DNA of 17,895 nt from Candidatus Sigynarchaeota archaeon (GTDB lineage: Archaea; Asgardarchaeota; Lokiarchaeia; Sigynarchaeales; Sigynarchaeaceae), in contig JAUQYW010000712.1 in NCBI GenBank assembly GCA_030587525.1, forward strand, positions 1 through 17,895. Reading direction: 5' to 3'. Positions within the stretch are counted from its first letter, which is position 1; every line of letters starts with the position of its first letter. Both the position numbers and the translations under genes were made by a program. Under the pieces are notes generated by a model. It had not been told where the DNA came from and ran no database searches. It saw nothing but the letters and a program-made list of their open reading frames with translations. Shown piece after piece: positions 1 through 7,083 of this stretch.

Positions 1-640
1 ACCACTGGAACGTGGCCGGTGCATCACCACGCGTTCCCGTGAAGGTGAAAGCGATCCGCTCGCCAGCCATGATCGCCGTCACGTTTGTTGTGAAGACGGC
101 CGAGGGGAACAAATCGATGATGATCACGTATCCTGGTCTGAAAATGGTGTCCGCATCGCCGTTCGCATCGGTGACCGTCAGCGTCACATTATACATGCCA
201 AGTGTTACATACGCGTGGACCGGATCGCGATCCATTGAGCCAGTGCCATCGCCGAAATCCCAGGAAAACTCCGGCGTGCCATCCCCGCCGGAGCCGTCGA
301 ACATAAAAGCCACGCTCGTGCCGATCCCCATGCTCGTGGTGAAGTTGGAATGGAACGATGCAACCGGCTGCATGTCAACGGGCGAGACGACCACCAACAT
401 GTTCAGCGTGCTTGCGTCGCTATTGGCATCGCGTATCGTGAGCTGCACCGTGCAATTGCTAGCGATGGTATAGCGATGCACTGGATCTTGCACGGTCGCG
501 TTCGGACTACCATCCCCGAAAGACCACTGGAACGTCGCCGGTGCATTCCCCGGCGCTCCCGTGAAGGTGAAAGCGATAGATTGGCCTGCGACGATGCTTG
601 TGGCATTCGTCGTGAAGTTGGCTACTGGAAACAAATCCTG
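1..640 (-). repeat. Diverged direct repeats encoding PKD domains
   Basis: The PKD coding units repeat at roughly 255 to 260-base spacing. Bases 2-60 and 524-580 are recognisably similar at DNA level (both contain CCACTGGAACGT, then CCCGTGAAGGTGAAAGCGAT), two units apart. This indicates expansion of the array by duplication. Confidence 0.6.
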
Positions 641-2833
641 TGCCACGACGACGGGGCGCGCGAGCGTGCACGTCGAATTATCGTTGTCTATAACAGTCAA
701 GGTTACTGTGTAGGTGCCGGCAGCTGCGAACACGTGCAGCGGGTTGCGTTCCACGGAGCCGGTCGTGTTGTCGCCGAAATCCCATGATCGCGATGTGATA
801 ATACCACCGATGTCGAAAGAGGTATCTGTGAACTGCAAGGGCTGGCTGACGACCGGTGCGGCGGGAGTCCATAAGAACGCTGGGACTGGCGGACGCGGTG
901 CGGGATTATCAAGTAAATCGAGTGGATTGGTGAGTGCGCTGATTTCAGCCCCGTCGGGAGTGCCATCGCCGTCAGTGTCGACGTTGGATGGATCAGTGCC
1001 GATCGATGTTTCGAGTATGTCAACCAGACCATCGCTGTCCCTATCGATGAAAGCCCCGTGATGAAGTGGCGAACCGCTGAACATCGACCATGGTCCAGGA
1101 ACCGCCCATTTGGGTCCTTTTCCCATTAGGCAATAGAGCTTTCCATCATTTGATCCGGCCACGATTTCCAGTAATCCATCGCCATCCACATCGCCAATCG
1201 TGGAGCTACACCGAATTCGATTCAAGGTTGGATAAGACCACTCTTTTAATCCATTTTGTCCTGAAAGGCAATAAAGTTTATAATCACCTGAACCAACGAT
1301 GATTTCAAGCTCCTTGTCATTATCTATGTCAGCAATTGCTGGAGTAGAAAGAATGATTCCATAGCCCGTACTGAATGACCATTTAAGTGTACAATTAGAT
1401 GCAGTAATGCAATATAATTTTCCATCATCTGAACCTGCTATTACTTCAAGAATTCCATCCTTGTTCACGTCAGCAATCGAGAGAAGACCGTCTGCATAAC
1501 TGCCCAGCATGTAATTCCATTCCACCGAGCCATCCAAGGCTGAAAGGCAGTACACGTTCTTGTCGTCCGAGCCGATGATGATCTCCAGCTCGCCATCCGC
1601 ATCGACATCGGCACACACCGCCGTGCTCGACACGGGTGCCCCGGTCCCATGCTTCCAAACAAGGTGGCCATCAAACCCCGACAGGCAATATATATAGCAA
1701 TCCGCAGTTCCAATAACAACCACAAGGATGCCATCGTGGTTCACGTCGACCAGCAGCGGAGAATTAAACATGTATCCGCCGGTCAAGTAATTCCATTCCA
1801 TGGAACCGGTGGTCGCATCCAGCGAAAACACGCGGTTATTCATGGAACCAAATATCACCTCTTTTCTACCGTCCGCATCCACGTCGGCGATCGACGGGCC
1901 AGTAGTGACGTCGTTTGATGTGAGATATGACCATCGAACGGTTCCGTTTCGTCCATTGAAGCAATACAACTTGTTATCATATGATCCGATGAAAACCTCG
2001 ATGTTACCATCTCCATCCACGTCGTCGATCGCGGGGGTGGAAAAGATTTTACCCCCTGTGAGAAACGACCATTTTATGGCTCCTGTTCCACCATTCAAGC
2101 AATACACGCGCGAGTCGTAACTTCCTACAATGACCTCCGGCTTGCCATCGGCATCGACATCCGCGATCGCTGGGCTGGAAACAATAAGATCCCCCGTTTG
2201 GCGGGTCCAGTATAGGTCACCTGGCCGCGGCGTGCTCGCGCCATCCAGCGGGTTCTTTCCCAGGCGCACTTCCTTCCCGTCGATGAACCGGTCGCCGTCG
2301 GTGTCCCTGTTCAGCGGGTCCGTGTGGTACACGCGCACCTCGTCGCCGCTGGTGAGCCAATCACCGTCAAGGTCCACCGCCGGGTCCAATACCTGCATGC
2401 AACCGGATTTCGCCAGCCTGATCGTCTCGTTGCCCGCATCGGTCACGGTCAGCACCACGTCGAACGTGCCCGCCGCCAGATACGCGTGCGTGGCATTTTC
2501 CGTTGTGGCATTCGCCGAGCCATCGCCGAAGCTCCACTGGAACGAGCACGGCTCGTCGCCGCGGTCGCCCGTGAACGTGAACGCCACGTGGTCTCCCGCC
2601 AGCACGACCGTCGCGTTCGCCGTGAAATTGGCCACGGGAATCCCGCCCGATGACACCATGGAACCAGCATTACGAGAGTCAACGCCGCCCGTGCGGGCGA
2701 GCAGCCCGATCAGCGTGCCCGTCACCACGCACGATGCCAACACGAGCAAGACCAGCGGCGTCGCCGCCCGCTGCCACGGCCAGCGGTTCATCCGGCGGAC
2801 GGGAATGTCACGTCCAGTGTCATGGGAACGCAT
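1..2833 (-). CDS. Large exported PKD / TSP3 / FG-GAP propeller surface protein, 3' end beyond window
   Basis: Reading the minus strand from ATG at 2833, I find no stop down to base 1, giving at least 944 residues. Residues 26-46 are hydrophobic after a basic N-terminus (signal peptide or signal anchor). In order: a PKD domain (about 65-145, with FGDGS); a TSP3/dockerin-like calcium segment (about 147-200, DTDGD); eight propeller repeats of about 46 residues (about 207-588) built on DVDADG calcium loops, EVIVGS strands and LYCL motifs; a second TSP3-like segment (about 596-640, IGTDP); then PKD domains 2-4 and the start of a fifth (about 650-944). PKD repeats are typical of S-layer and other extracellular archaeal proteins. 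Many NxT/NxS sequons fit N-glycosylation. The role is probably adhesion or cell-surface structure; the ligand is unknown. An in-frame GTG at 2842 is an alternative start, but the TATA position favours 2833. Confidence 0.88.
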   Translation of the reverse strand, partial: MRSHDTGRDIPVRRMNRWPWQRAATPLVLLVLASCVVTGTLIGLLARTGGVDSRNAGSMVSSGGIPVANFTANATVVLAGDHVAFTFTGDRGDEPCSFQWSFGDGSANATTENATHAYLAAGTFDVVLTVTDAGNETIRLAKSGCMQVLDPAVDLDGDWLTSGDEVRVYHTDPLNRDTDGDRFIDGKEVRLGKNPLDGASTPRPGDLYWTRQTGDLIVSSPAIADVDADGKPEVIVGSYDSRVYCLNGGTGAIKWSFLTGGKIFSTPAIDDVDGDGNIEVFIGSYDNKLYCFNGRNGTVRWSYLTSNDVTTGPSIADVDADGRKEVIFGSMNNRVFSLDATTGSMEWNYLTGGYMFNSPLLVDVNHDGILVVVIGTADCYIYCLSGFDGHLVWKHGTGAPVSSTAVCADVDADGELEIIIGSDDKNVYCLSALDGSVEWNYMLGSYADGLLSIADVNKDGILEVIAGSDDGKLYCITASNCTLKWSFSTGYGIILSTPAIADIDNDKELEIIVGSGDYKLYCLSGQNGLKEWSYPTLNRIRCSSTIGDVDGDGLLEIVAGSNDGKLYCLMGKGPKWAVPGPWSMFSGSPLHHGAFIDRDSDGLVDILETSIGTDPSNVDTDGDGTPDGAEISALTNPLDLLDNPAPRPPVPAFLWTPAAPVVSQPLQFTDTSFDIGGIITSRSWDFGDNTTGSVERNPLHVFAAAGTYTVTLTVIDNDNSTCTLARPVVVAQDLFPVANFTTNATSIVAGQSIAFTFTGAPGNAPATFQWSFGDGSPNATVQDPVHRYTIASNCTVQLTIRDANSDASTLNMLVVVSPVDMQPVASFHSNFTTSMGIGTSVAFMFDGSGGDGTPEFSWDFGDGTGSMDRDPVHAYVTLGMYNVTLTVTDANGDADTIFRPGYVIIIDLFPSAVFTTNVTAIMAGERIAFTFTGTRGDAPATFQW
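1069..2215 (-). repeat. Eight tandem propeller-blade repeats (FG-GAP/VCBS-like)
   Basis: The block encodes eight consecutive units of roughly 46 residues, each ending in a W-S/N-Y/F element and carrying a D-V-D-x-D-G calcium loop followed by E-V/I-I-x-G-S and LYCL. The eight-unit count suggests a closed eight-bladed beta-propeller. Blades 6 and 7 (about 1200-1480) are clearly more AT-rich than the rest. Confidence 0.8.
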
Positions 2834-2860
2834 GTTTATCACGATAACGACCGCACGAGC

Positions 2861-2869
2861 ATTTATAAA
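2861..2869 (-). promoter_or_regulatory. TATA box of the PKD surface protein gene
   Basis: ATTTATAAA on the plus strand reads TTTATAAAT on the minus strand. Its centre lies about 31 bases upstream of the ATG at 2833, so an archaeal transcript starting about 26 bases downstream would have almost no leader. Confidence 0.55.
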
Positions 2870-3014
2870 CCACTTCCCACCAGGAGCGGTCAGCCATAGC
2901 GCCACGAGATGGGCTCCCCGTGCGTGATTGTGGCATTTCGACTCGCGATTCCCCAAGGCAAGGGCAATCACTACTTGTTCGGATCTTGTTAATATAATAG
3001 TGTAAACAATCAAT

Positions 3015-3221
3015 GTGGTTGATAACCATTCGACCAGCGACGGCTATTCCGATCCCGATGAAATCCGCATAGGAACGGATCCTATGAATCCCGGCGATTA
3101 TTCCGTGCTCGGTCAGAGACCCGTTGTCGTCGCTGCAGTGGGCATCGTCTCGACCGCGGGCGTTTCGGAGGGGATCATCGCCGCAGTTCGGATCAAGAAA
3201 AAACGCGCCCGCAACCCGTGA
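3015..3221 (+). pseudogene. C-terminal remnant of a TSP3-type surface protein with a membrane anchor
   Basis: An open frame from GTG 3015 encodes 68 residues. It starts abruptly inside a calcium-binding TSP3-like motif (SDGYSDPDEI, then IGTDPMNPGDYS), runs into a hydrophobic segment and ends with a basic tail (RIKKKRARNP). That is the usual C-terminal layout of an archaeal surface protein: calcium repeats, one membrane helix, short cytoplasmic basic tail. There is no signal peptide, and the frame is closed upstream by a stop at 3003-3005. The TSP3 motif resembles that of the large minus-strand gene next door (IGTDPSNVDTDGDG). I read it as the surviving end of a decayed paralogue. A TATA-like TTAATATAAT at about 2989-2998 could drive a short leaderless product, so expression is not excluded. 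Confidence 0.5.
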
Positions 3222-3309
3222 GCGAAACGCTCTCGTGCAACAACTATGCCGATTACATTGAACGCGTGGTCTTTCAAAAAATCAAGAGGAAAACAAGAAT
3301 CCGGTGAAA

Positions 3310-3678
3310 TCAACCAAGGATCGCAGCGATCTTCTTGGTATATTTGTCCAGATCAAGGTACAACATACCCATTTTTGCGTCGGGACTGGCCAAGATCGCG
3401 AGGATCGAATTTTGCCCTGCGCTCTGGCAAATGAACGTGCCTGTGCTTCCTTCAACTATCAGCCGTTTCATGGTTCCTCGCTCCAATTCTTCGCAACCGC
3501 GCTGCGCGACCGAGAGGAGCGCTGCACTGATCGCGGAAACGATACCTTCATTTGCATTCCGTGGCAATTGGGATGCGATAGGAAGTCCTTGCACGCTCAT
3601 GATGGCTCCCGCCGTGATCGAGGAGTTGTTAGCTTGCATATCCCGCAACAAACTAATGAGTTCATCAGTCTTCTCCAT
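3310..3678 (-). CDS. Roadblock/LC7 domain protein
   Basis: A 122-residue protein that is one roadblock/LC7 domain. It has an N-terminal amphipathic helix (MEKTDELISLLRDM), the family's GAIMSVQGLPIAS strand-turn-strand, a central helix (EGIVSAISAALLSVAQRGCEEL), a strand pair (KRLIVEGSTGTFIC) and the end segment LAILASPDAKMGMLYLDL. Roadblock proteins dimerise and act as partners or regulators of small GTPases (MglB for MglA, LAMTOR for Rag); Asgard archaea carry many. Start: ATG 3678 is used here, but an in-frame GTG at 3687 would add three residues. An A-rich element at about 3736-3746 (GATAAAAAGC on the minus strand) could be its TATA box. The gene stands alone, with no adjacent GTPase; a Rag-like GTPase end lies at the other end of the window. 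Confidence 0.88.
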   Translation of the reverse strand: MEKTDELISLLRDMQANNSSITAGAIMSVQGLPIASQLPRNANEGIVSAISAALLSVAQRGCEELERGTMKRLIVEGSTGTFICQSAGQNSILAILASPDAKMGMLYLDLDKYTKKIAAILG

Positions 3679-3825
3679 GGTATCCACGCAGTCTCGACGA
3701 TTACAAGCATGCAGTAAATACGGTTACCGATCGATGCTTTTTATCCGCAATTCTGGAATGATTAGGTATTATACTATCTCTCTGCAGCTACAAATATAAA
3801 ATTATGTCTTGGGCAAGTTAAACCC

Positions 3826-3954
3826 TTGCGATCCATATCGCATCTTCACGAGAATCGTGAAGACCTTGCAGTTGGGATCGACGGTCTTGTTGTGGCCGCG
3901 ACGATTGGTTTCATCGTGTTACTAAGGATAAAAGAAGAAAAAATAAAGCAATAA
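3826..3954 (+). pseudogene. Possible C-terminal membrane-anchor remnant
   Basis: A short open frame ending at TAA 3952-3954 encodes a hydrophobic helix (GIDGLVVAATIGFIVLL) followed by a basic tail (RIKEEKIKQ). This is the same C-terminal layout as the remnant at 3015-3221. There is no convincing start (TTG 3826 is merely the nearest) and no upstream domain. It could be chance or a very small membrane protein. Confidence 0.25.
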
Positions 3955-4077
3955 TAGTAAATCCAGAAAATCACAAAGCGCTCACCGCACGTCAATCCTT
4001 GTTAAACCCGAGGCTTTATAAAATCGAAATATGTTGTCATGTAATGTAGAAAAAGAGTTTCATCAAAACAGCTCACC

Positions 4078-4254
4078 CTAATCTACATAAAATGAAAAAG
4101 GACGAAGGATAGTATCATGGATATTCCGAACACAGATAGCAATGTGAGAAGCAGGGACGGATTTGGCCTCGCTGATGATGAGCAGCCAATACTCTTGCTG
4201 GTCGGGATATTTCCGGGGCGCAAATCGCTTGACCATCGGGATGAATCCGGTCAT
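4078..4254 (-). pseudogene. Fragment related to the C-terminus of the zinc-ribbon membrane protein
   Basis: A 58-residue minus-strand frame (ATG 4254, stop 4078-4080) begins MTGFIPMVKRFAPRKYPDQQ and continues EYWLLIISEA. The neighbouring zinc-ribbon protein ends with YAPKTKKNNQ followed by KEYWLTLISS, so the two share the pattern aromatic-A-P-K/R, Q, E-Y-W-L, I-S. I interpret it as the tail of a duplicated and largely deleted paralogue; the zinc ribbon and membrane helices are gone. The frame is closed upstream by a TGA. The similarity rests on about 25 aligned residues. Confidence 0.4.
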
Positions 4255-4433
4255 GATATATGCGAGAGATCATAATCAACCACCGAGTAACTAATGCGCC
4301 TCGGATACTTAAGCACTAATCTATTCCGTAACCCGCCATCTCGCGGTGTGCTTGTGTGAAGATCGTCTTTAATCATACTTCTGTGCAAAGCCCATCCCGT
4401 ACCGCCGTGACTAACCGCTCTTGTTGCGCTGCT

Positions 4434-4952
4434 TCAAACCATATCGACAAGTTGCCGGCGTTGCCTTAATGACGAGATCAATGTTAACCAGTATTCCTTC
4501 ATTGGCTTCATAACCTGGTTGTTCTTCTTTGTCTTTGGGGCATAACTAGCTAGCGAGATAACGAAAAATACGCCTCCCGCGATTAGCATAATGAATCCCC
4601 AAAGTTTATCGCTTCCATGGGTAATAAGGACTAAGAATCCGGTAGAAAGCATGAGGGAGCTGATGATCAAAACGCAGCAAGCACAGCCTGTTCCAAGGCC
4701 TTTTCCGGTAACCCTTGGGAATCCCCAAGACCAATCATATCCGGCCTTCTCAATGTCTGACAAGTGGTTCTCCTCCTCTGGGGTGGCCAGTTTCATGCAT
4801 GCCGGACAAATGCCTCTTGGGCTACAATGAGAGCAATTCACCGAATTGCACACGCAGCAACGATCCGGCTGCGTGGCTTGGGTAGTAGAGCGGGTACTAC
4901 AAATGGGACAAGTATAAGTAACATAAGTGATCTTCATGGATATCAACCGCAT
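4434..4952 (-). CDS. Zinc-ribbon protein with two transmembrane helices
   Basis: About 172 residues. The N-terminal half has a dense set of cysteine pairs (CPIC, CCVC, CSHC, CPAC) consistent with a double zinc ribbon. Then come two hydrophobic segments (about residues 92-117, around CCVLIISSLMLSTGFLVLI, and about 122-143, around GFIMLIAGGVFFVISLA) and a basic cytoplasmic tail. I recognise no named family; zinc-ribbon plus membrane-helix proteins are common and mostly uncharacterised in archaea, and the job may be binding a partner at the membrane. Start: TTG 4955 and ATG 4937 are in frame too. I chose ATG 4952 because an AT-rich TATA-like element at about 4972-4984 would place the transcript start on or near it. 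A related tail fragment sits just downstream (4078-4254). Confidence 0.65.
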   Translation of the reverse strand: MRLISMKITYVTYTCPICSTRSTTQATQPDRCCVCNSVNCSHCSPRGICPACMKLATPEEENHLSDIEKAGYDWSWGFPRVTGKGLGTGCACCVLIISSLMLSTGFLVLITHGSDKLWGFIMLIAGGVFFVISLASYAPKTKKNNQVMKPMKEYWLTLISSLRQRRQLVDMV

Positions 4953-4971
4953 CAATGGATATGACTTGGAT

Positions 4972-4984
4972 TAGATATTTTTTT
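4972..4984 (-). promoter_or_regulatory. Putative TATA box of the zinc-ribbon gene
   Basis: On the minus strand the sequence reads AAAAAATATCTAA, centred about 26 bases upstream of ATG 4952. This spacing suits a leaderless archaeal mRNA. The region is AT-rich overall, which lowers certainty. Confidence 0.35.
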
Positions 4985-5377
4985 CGAGTTTTTAGCTTCT
5001 CAATTTTTTCCTCTGCACCCGATTATTAATTCTCTAAGATAAAAAGTTGATTTAGCGGTATTTACCGTTTTTTCAAGCCTATTTGTTGTTTTTCTTAAAA
5101 AATGAGTCAGTGAAAGAATTCCGTCAGCCAATTAAGTGCCGGCATAGTCGAAACCTACGAGATCTTGAACACGTCTTCAACCTCGCCGGCCTTATGTTTT
5201 TTTCTCCTTTTCTCCGAAACCGTTAATACCGTACGACCGGATGGTATTTAGAGCGATATGTGAAAGAGTGGCGAGTATGAGTGGTCGTGCCCTTAAAAAC
5301 GAAAAGGGGACTTGGACACTTAAAATGGATGTAACGAAGAAACGAAGACAGAGGGGAGTAAGAAAGGATATGAAGAT
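4985..5377. other. Intergenic stretch without a convincing gene
   Basis: AT-rich in the first 120 bases, then mixed. Open frames here are short and lack recognisable motifs; one minus-strand frame ends at 5155-5157 with a basic tail (KRRKKHKAGEVEDVFKIS), which could be another gene remnant. TTAAAAT at about 5319-5325 might be the TATA element of the downstream leucine-rich-repeat gene, with a purine-rich GGGGAG (about 5353) and AAAGGA before its start. Confidence 0.4.
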
Positions 5378-6907
5378 ATGAAGGTATTTTTCAATCAATC
5401 AAATAAAAGACTCGATATGAACATGATGAAAGACCGCGAACAGCCATTAGAACGCAAATATTCAACGAAACAACAAGTTATATGGAAAAATGCTAAATTC
5501 TACCCTGAAAAGTTTTGTCCAAATTGCTTTGAAAAGAAACAGTTTAATCGATTCTGTGATCACCACGAGCTCACCTTGATTGGCCTTGATTTGTCAAACA
5601 ACATGATAACAGACATAGAGGAAATTGAAGGTTTACAAAACATCAACAATCTTGAGGTCTTAAATCTGTCACAGAACAAGATCACAGAAATCACGAGATT
5701 AATTGGCCTTGAACGACTTAGAATGATTAACTTCGAGAAGAATAATATCAAGGAGATAAAAAATATAGATAATCTCACCAACTTGAAAAAGCTCTCTTTT
5801 CAAGAGAATAAAATCGAGGAAATCAAGGGCTTGGAAAGCCTTGTTAATTTAGAGAATCTAGAATTACTTGGCAATCGAATATCAGAAATTAAGAATCTAG
5901 ATACCTTGAGTAAACTTAAGGTTCTTGGTCTAGGTTTTCATCTTTTTGGAGGAAATGTTATCTCTGAAATAAAAGGACTAGAGAACCTTGTAAAGTTAGA
6001 GGAGTTATATCTTGATCTCAATAAAATTACCGAGATCAAAGGATTAGAAAGACTCGTTAATTTGCATGAATTGTCTTTATATGGTAATGAAATTTCTGAG
6101 ATCAAAGGATTAGATCACCTTACAAACCTTGAAGATTTGCATTTAACGAATAATCACATTCACGAAATCAAGGGCTTGGAGCAACTCATAAATCTTCGTG
6201 AATTACATCTAAGTTGTAATCAAATTGATGAAATCAAGGGATTAGAGAACCTAGTCGAATTACGAAGCTTGATCCTTCATTTAAACAATATTTCTAAAAT
6301 TAAAGGATTAGAGAATAATGCAAATCTTGCACGATTGGATTTAGCTATAAATCCGCTCATTGAAATCATGGGTTTGGACAATCTCGTTAAACTCGTCCAA
6401 TTGTCTTTGGATGGCACTCAAATTACCACCATTAAGAATTTGGGTAATCTGAGTAACTTGAAGGAATTGGACCTAGATGAAGGGATGATCCCTCATCCCT
6501 TTAACCAAGCTCTTGGTTCAATAGATATTGTTGGTGTGGAGTATGAAAAACAAGGGATCAAGAGTTCGTATAAACAGGCAAGGATACAAGACCCTCTTAA
6601 GCACATTAAATTCTGGAAATTCCTTGAAACTTATGCCATCGATGGTAATACTTCTGATAATATCGCAATATTAAAAAAGAAATTAAAAAAGGAGAAAAGC
6701 ATTGAAGATCTAAAACGCCTGGCTGTATTACTGTTTAAAACTGATAATATCAAGGAATATTCGAAGCTTTTAACCACGATCAAGAAGATCAAACCAGATG
6801 ATGAAGATGCAAGTGCCTTCTATATGAAATTCCCTGAGGATACACAAAAGAAGAAAAAAAGTATCACGATTGGTGAACTTGCTGATTTTCTCATGGATCA
6901 AGACTGA
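5378..6907 (+). CDS. SDS22-like leucine-rich-repeat protein with an N-terminal Cys/His zinc-finger-like motif
   Basis: 509 residues. Residues 47-63 carry C47-P-N-C50, C60, H62 and H63, spaced like a small zinc finger. From about residue 65 to 390 there are 13-14 leucine-rich repeats of 22 residues with the SDS22-type consensus LxxLxLxxNxIxEIKGLExL. One repeat (about 188-214) has an insertion of five residues. The last 95 residues are predicted helical and lysine-rich, without repeats. Such repeats form a curved protein-binding surface. There is no signal peptide, so it is probably cytosolic. Base composition is much more AT-rich than in the metabolic genes downstream, and several repeats share near-identical DNA (GAAATCAAGGGCTTGGA at about 5819 and 6167), suggesting repeat duplication and possibly transfer. 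ATG 5378 gives the longest frame; M14 or later methionines are possible starts. Confidence 0.85.
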   Translation: MKVFFNQSNKRLDMNMMKDREQPLERKYSTKQQVIWKNAKFYPEKFCPNCFEKKQFNRFCDHHELTLIGLDLSNNMITDIEEIEGLQNINNLEVLNLSQNKITEITRLIGLERLRMINFEKNNIKEIKNIDNLTNLKKLSFQENKIEEIKGLESLVNLENLELLGNRISEIKNLDTLSKLKVLGLGFHLFGGNVISEIKGLENLVKLEELYLDLNKITEIKGLERLVNLHELSLYGNEISEIKGLDHLTNLEDLHLTNNHIHEIKGLEQLINLRELHLSCNQIDEIKGLENLVELRSLILHLNNISKIKGLENNANLARLDLAINPLIEIMGLDNLVKLVQLSLDGTQITTIKNLGNLSNLKELDLDEGMIPHPFNQALGSIDIVGVEYEKQGIKSSYKQARIQDPLKHIKFWKFLETYAIDGNTSDNIAILKKKLKKEKSIEDLKRLAVLLFKTDNIKEYSKLLTTIKKIKPDDEDASAFYMKFPEDTQKKKKSITIGELADFLMDQD

Positions 6908-7036
6908 ACTTCTTTTTTCCCAAATCAACGCCTCGATGCTACCTTTACCTTAGCACTCTCATTTACTGGCACTTTCACTTTGATGATGTCGTCATAGAAG
7001 TTTGATAAAATACTGCCTCAAATGATTTAACCCGTT
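6908..7036. terminator. T-rich 3' region of the LRR gene (probable archaeal terminator)
   Basis: A run CTTCTTTTTTCCC lies just after the stop codon (about 6909-6921). Archaeal RNA polymerase terminates at oligo-T tracts without needing a hairpin. The rest of this short spacer shows no gene. Confidence 0.35.
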
Positions 7037-7059
7037 GTGAATTAATAACATCAATTCAC
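7037..7059. promoter_or_regulatory. Inverted repeat upstream of the methionine aminopeptidase gene, possible operator
   Basis: GTGAATT (7037-7043) and AATTCAC (7053-7059) form a perfect 7-base inverted repeat around a 9-base spacer. The centres of the two arms are about 16 bases apart. It lies 24 bases before ATG 7084 and overlaps a TTAATAAC element (7042-7049) that could be the TATA box. This is where an archaeal dimeric repressor would block transcription. It is not a terminator shape, having no T-run and a weak AT stem. Confidence 0.4.
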
Positions 7060-7083
7060 GCATCACCATGCTCACTGATTAAA

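Noticed and set aside
2130..2927. 265-residue plus-strand frame across the start of the large surface protein
   Set aside because: The minus strand in this interval encodes a coherent signal anchor, PKD domain and propeller blades, so this frame is antisense noise.
3955..4433. Search for tRNA, CRISPR repeats or transposon ends in the low-density region
   Set aside because: No cloverleaf-like sequence, no regularly spaced repeats, and no transposase frame or terminal inverted repeats were visible by eye.
5155..5245. Minus-strand frame ending in a basic tail KRRKKHKAGEVEDVFKIS, possible gene remnant
   Set aside because: Only about 30 residues are open and there is no similarity to anything else in the window, so it is too weak to call.
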